Positions 8,170 to 11,038 of a stretch of 11,038 bases of DNA are shown here, in pieces. Positions within the stretch are counted from its first letter, which is position 1. Every line of letters begins with the position of its first letter. The stretch spans positions 1-11,038 of the forward strand of contig JAPTWT010000017.1 in NCBI GenBank assembly GCA_028064935.1, read 5' to 3'. The notes beneath the pieces were generated by a model. It was given only the letters and a program-made list of their open reading frames with translations. It had not been told where the DNA came from and did no database searches. The stretch comes from Gammaproteobacteria bacterium. Its GTDB lineage: Bacteria > Pseudomonadota > Gammaproteobacteria > Acidiferrobacterales > Acidiferrobacteraceae. Both the position numbers and the translations under genes were made by a program.

Positions 8170-10032
8170 ATGAAACCATACTCCCGCTCCATCTTTGACC
8201 TCTTCGATGGTAAGCGCCGATACGAAGTCCCCCTTTTTCAGCGTCAATACGTTTGGAATCTTGAGGACCACTGGAAGCCATTGTGGGAGGACATTGAGCG
8301 GAAGTTTGTCCAACGGCTCGACGGCTCCCCATCAACACCACACTTTCTCGGGGCGATGGTCCTAGATCAGCGTCGCGTCTACGGGAACGCGGTTCCAGTT
8401 CAACTGGTAATCGATGGTCAACAGCGTCTAACAACTTTCCAGATTTTCCTCGCAGCGTTTCGGGATGTTTGCGCTTCGCAGGGCCAGCAAGTCTACGCTG
8501 AGGAGTGTGCTCGCTATCTACAGAACACGGGTATTATGGAAAACAAGAAGGTTGAGAGATATAAGCTTTGGCCAACCAATCTCGACCGGAAGCAGTTTGC
8601 TGATGTCATTGATTCAGCATCAAGAGAGGAGATCAACCGGCGTCACCCACTTGTGTGGCGGAAGTATCAGCGGCAGCCCGATCCGCGGCCCAAGATGATC
8701 GAGTGCTATCTTTACTTTTACGACCAGCTCACGATGTTCATGAGAAGCGACGAGCCCCAACAGCCCCTTTCAGAACGGGTAGCAATCATGCACGAGACCC
8801 TTCGCGGGGCACTGCAGGTCGTGACGGTAGAATTGGAGGGTGATGACGAACCGCAGGTGATCTTTGAGACGTTGAATGCTCGAGGTGAGCCACTGTTGCC
8901 ATCAGACCTGCTTCGGAACTTCATCTTCTTGCGGGCTGCTCAGAAGAATGAGTCGCAGGAGGAACTTTATGCTGAGTTCTGGGTGCCGTTCGACGACGAG
9001 TTCTGGCGGACTCTTGAGAAGCAGGGCAGATTACTGCGTCCTCGCTCCGACATCTTCCTCCAGCACTACCTCACGCTACACCGCCGACAGGAAATTCTTA
9101 TATCCCATCTTTACAACGAATACAAGGATTGGATCGAAGTGGTGAATCCGTTTCCGACCGTCAGGGCGGAATTGGAAAACCTGAGCAAATACCGGACCTA
9201 TTTCAAGGATTTGGTTCAACCAGACCAGAATATTCCAATTGGGCGCTTTTCGGCCTTCTTGCGTATCTTCGACTTGAGCACTGTCTACCCACTTGTGCTG
9301 GGAATGATGGGGGCGGAAGCAGGCGCCGACGAATTCGCGGGAATGCTGGAAGATCTTGAGTCATATATTTTTCGCAGAGCAGTATGCGACCTGGGAACGA
9401 AGAACTACAACCGCTTCTTTCTAACTGTGCTCGGCAAGCTGGCGAAGTCGCAGTTCAATCGAAAGAACTTGAGAGCTGCACTGGTGGAACAAAGAGGTGA
9501 CAGCGTAGTGTGGCCAGATGATGCGCGATTCAAGCAGGCGTGGCTTAGCAAGCCCGCCTACAACTCCGTGGGCGCGGGACGAGTTCAATATGCGTTGCGT
9601 GAAATCGAAAGGCGATTGCATCAACCTCGTGCCGAGCGTATAGAAATTTTGTCCGCTTTATCGGTCGAGCACGTTCTTCCCGATGAATGGATTGAGCAGT
9701 GGCCATTGCCAAACGGTAACCGCGGTGTAACTTGGCTTGAGCAATTCAATAAGTCGCGGAGCAAACAAGATGTTGAGGCGACGGAAAACCGTGACCGCGC
9801 AAAGCATACGTTCGGTAATCTGACCCTTTTGACCCAACCGCTTAATAGTTCTGTGTCCAACTCAGCATTTGAAATCAAGAAGCCGGAGATACTGAAAAAC
9901 TCAGCTCTGGCGCTGAATCGCTACTTTCAAAATAAGGATACTTGGGATGAGGTACTCATCACTGCACGCGGTGAGATGCTGTTTGCTTACGCCTCTGAAA
10001 AATGGCCGTACCCTGCTCCAGAAGGAGCATAG
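8170..10032 (+). CDS. DUF262/DUF1524 (GmrSD-like) nuclease
   Basis: A 620-residue protein with two recognisable ends. The N-terminal DUF262 domain (ParB/sulfiredoxin-like fold) shows VPLFQRQYVWN (F23-W29) and the signature VIDGQQRLTT (80-89), which binds and hydrolyses nucleotide in GmrSD-type enzymes. The C-terminal DUF1524 domain is a His-Me finger (HNH) nuclease with EHVLPDEW (H501), then HTFGNLTLLTQPLNSSVSN (H546, GNLTLL from 549, N559) and a late Lys pair. Single-chain proteins of this layout include GmrSD-type IV restriction enzymes and BrxU, which cut modified DNA, and the phosphorothioate-linked SspE; which substrate applies here is unknown. AGGGG at 8156-8160 precedes the ATG by 9 bases. 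The gene is visibly more AT-rich than hsdM and hsdR, suggesting separate acquisition. It lies in the same frame as hsdR, parted by one TAG and three codons. Confidence 0.92.
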   Translation: MKPYSRSIFDLFDGKRRYEVPLFQRQYVWNLEDHWKPLWEDIERKFVQRLDGSPSTPHFLGAMVLDQRRVYGNAVPVQLVIDGQQRLTTFQIFLAAFRDVCASQGQQVYAEECARYLQNTGIMENKKVERYKLWPTNLDRKQFADVIDSASREEINRRHPLVWRKYQRQPDPRPKMIECYLYFYDQLTMFMRSDEPQQPLSERVAIMHETLRGALQVVTVELEGDDEPQVIFETLNARGEPLLPSDLLRNFIFLRAAQKNESQEELYAEFWVPFDDEFWRTLEKQGRLLRPRSDIFLQHYLTLHRRQEILISHLYNEYKDWIEVVNPFPTVRAELENLSKYRTYFKDLVQPDQNIPIGRFSAFLRIFDLSTVYPLVLGMMGAEAGADEFAGMLEDLESYIFRRAVCDLGTKNYNRFFLTVLGKLAKSQFNRKNLRAALVEQRGDSVVWPDDARFKQAWLSKPAYNSVGAGRVQYALREIERRLHQPRAERIEILSALSVEHVLPDEWIEQWPLPNGNRGVTWLEQFNKSRSKQDVEATENRDRAKHTFGNLTLLTQPLNSSVSNSAFEIKKPEILKNSALALNRYFQNKDTWDEVLITARGEMLFAYASEKWPYPAPEGA

Positions 10033-10041
10033 TACAGAAAT

Positions 10042-11038
10042 ATGTTGCTCAACGAATCCACCGTCGAAGACGCCACCCTCGGCTGGCTAGGGGCTCTCGG
10101 CTACGCGGTTCTGCATGGCCCCGACATCGCCGCAGGCCTCCCTGCCGCCGAGCGCACCAATCCGAACTACCGGGACGTTATCCTGGAAGGCCGCCTGCGC
10201 CAGGCGCTGGCGCGCCTCAATCCCGGCCTGCCCGCCGAAGCCCTGGAAGACGCCTACCGCAAGCTCACCCGCACCGATGCCCCCTCGCTCTTGGAACGTA
10301 ACCGCGCGGCGCACCGAATGCTCGTAGATGGGGTCACGGTAGAATACCGCCGTGCGGACGGTTCCCTTGCCGGAACCCAGGCGAAGGTTATCGACTTCGA
10401 CCGGCCGGACCAGAATGACTGGCTCGCCGTGAACCAATTCAGTGTGGCCGAAGGCCAGCACACCCGCCGCCCGGATGTCGTGGTGTTCCTGAACGGTCTG
10501 CCCCTGGCGGTGATCGAACTCAAGAATCCGGCCGATGAAAATGCCACCATCTGGACCGCCTGGCAGCAGTTGCAGACCTATCAGGCCCAGATTCCGGCCC
10601 TCTTCGCTACCAACGCCGCACTCATCGTTTCCGACGGCACCCAGGCCCGCATCGGCGCCCTCGGGGCCGGCAAGGAATGGTTCAAGCCCTGGCGCACCAT
10701 CACTGGGGAAAAGGACGCGCCGGCATCGTTATCCGAACTTCAGGTGGTGCTGGAAGGCGTCTTGGAACCGCGCCGTTTCCTGGATCTCGTGCGCTTTTTT
10801 CTGGTCTTCGAAGAATTGGGCGGAGGGTCTTCCGGCCCCGGCCATCTCGTCAAGAAGCTCGCCGGTTACCATCAGTTCCACGCGGTGCGGGTCGCCATCG
10901 AGGAGACCCTGCGGGCCACCCAAGTCCACGCCGCCCACGTCGCCGAGGCCCCCGGCCACTATGGGCCGGGTGCCCAGGCGGGCGGCGACCCCGGGGACCG
11001 GCGGGTCGGGGTGGTGTGGCACACGCAAGGCTCCGGCA
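10042..11038 (+). CDS. hsdR: Type I restriction endonuclease subunit HsdR, 5' part (continues past the window)
   Basis: The open frame runs from ATG 10042 to the window end (332 full codons) without a stop. This is the restriction and translocation subunit, which cuts unmethylated DNA after ATP-driven translocation. The N-terminus contains LHGPDIAAG; the PD-(D/E)xK nuclease domain shows RPDVVVF (D145), VIELKNP (E159, K161) and the trailing QLQTYQ (176-181), all expected in active enzymes. The window ends inside the helicase Walker A, WHTQGSG (326-332), so the motor domains lie to the right. The ATG is the only possible start after the in-frame TAG at 10030. GAAGGAG at 10021-10027 is 14 bases upstream, a long spacing, so efficient translation may depend on ribosomes finishing the DUF262 gene. 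Its GC-rich codon use matches hsdM, consistent with one original operon. Confidence 0.95.
   Translation, partial: MLLNESTVEDATLGWLGALGYAVLHGPDIAAGLPAAERTNPNYRDVILEGRLRQALARLNPGLPAEALEDAYRKLTRTDAPSLLERNRAAHRMLVDGVTVEYRRADGSLAGTQAKVIDFDRPDQNDWLAVNQFSVAEGQHTRRPDVVVFLNGLPLAVIELKNPADENATIWTAWQQLQTYQAQIPALFATNAALIVSDGTQARIGALGAGKEWFKPWRTITGEKDAPASLSELQVVLEGVLEPRRFLDLVRFFLVFEELGGGSSGPGHLVKKLAGYHQFHAVRVAIEETLRATQVHAAHVAEAPGHYGPGAQAGGDPGDRRVGVVWHTQGSG

Overview
The window carries a type I restriction-modification (R-M) operon, all on the + strand, that has been expanded into a compact multi-layer anti-phage locus. The order is hsdM (893-2458), an ORF6N-domain gene (2448-2990), a possible 34-codon small ORF (2987-3091), hsdS (3081-4379), a three-gene ABC-three-component (ABC-3C) conflict system (4376-5590 nuclease/effector-like protein, 5587-6084 middle component, 6081-8021 DUF3732-type ABC ATPase), a 42-codon broken hsdR start (8014-8142), a DUF262/DUF1524 GmrSD-like nuclease (8170-10032), and the 5' third of an intact-looking hsdR (10042 to the window end, cut at its helicase Walker A motif).

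The left edge (1 to about 265) is the end of an insertion sequence. A minus-strand transposase start (complement of 1-71) runs off the window. It has a leader hairpin that would bury its ribosome binding site, and a plausible ISL3-type terminal repeat lies near 242-265. Between that and hsdM are about 620 bases with no gene I can support, ending in AT-rich promoter-like sequence and a strong Shine-Dalgarno before hsdM.

The genes appear to be one transcription unit. From hsdM to the hsdR remnant every consecutive reading frame overlaps the next by 4 to 11 bases (counting the small ORF), so the ABC-3C genes are wired by translational coupling into the R-M operon between hsdS and hsdR. HsdM, HsdS and HsdR would form the modification and restriction complexes. 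The ABC-3C module carries a Cap4/DUF4297-like nuclease candidate and an SMC/Rad50-like ATPase. The DUF262/DUF1524 protein would act as an additional (often modification-sensing) nuclease. A speculative but testable reading is that the embedded modules back up or guard the R-M system, as PrrC does in some hsd loci.

Base composition is mosaic. hsdM, the ORF6N gene and hsdR are very GC-rich with C/G-ending codons; hsdS and the ABC-3C genes are intermediate; the DUF262 gene is clearly more AT-rich. With the truncated second hsdR start, this suggests the central block was assembled or exchanged by recombination. The organism looks like a GC-rich bacterium, probably a proteobacterium, but nothing here fixes the taxon.
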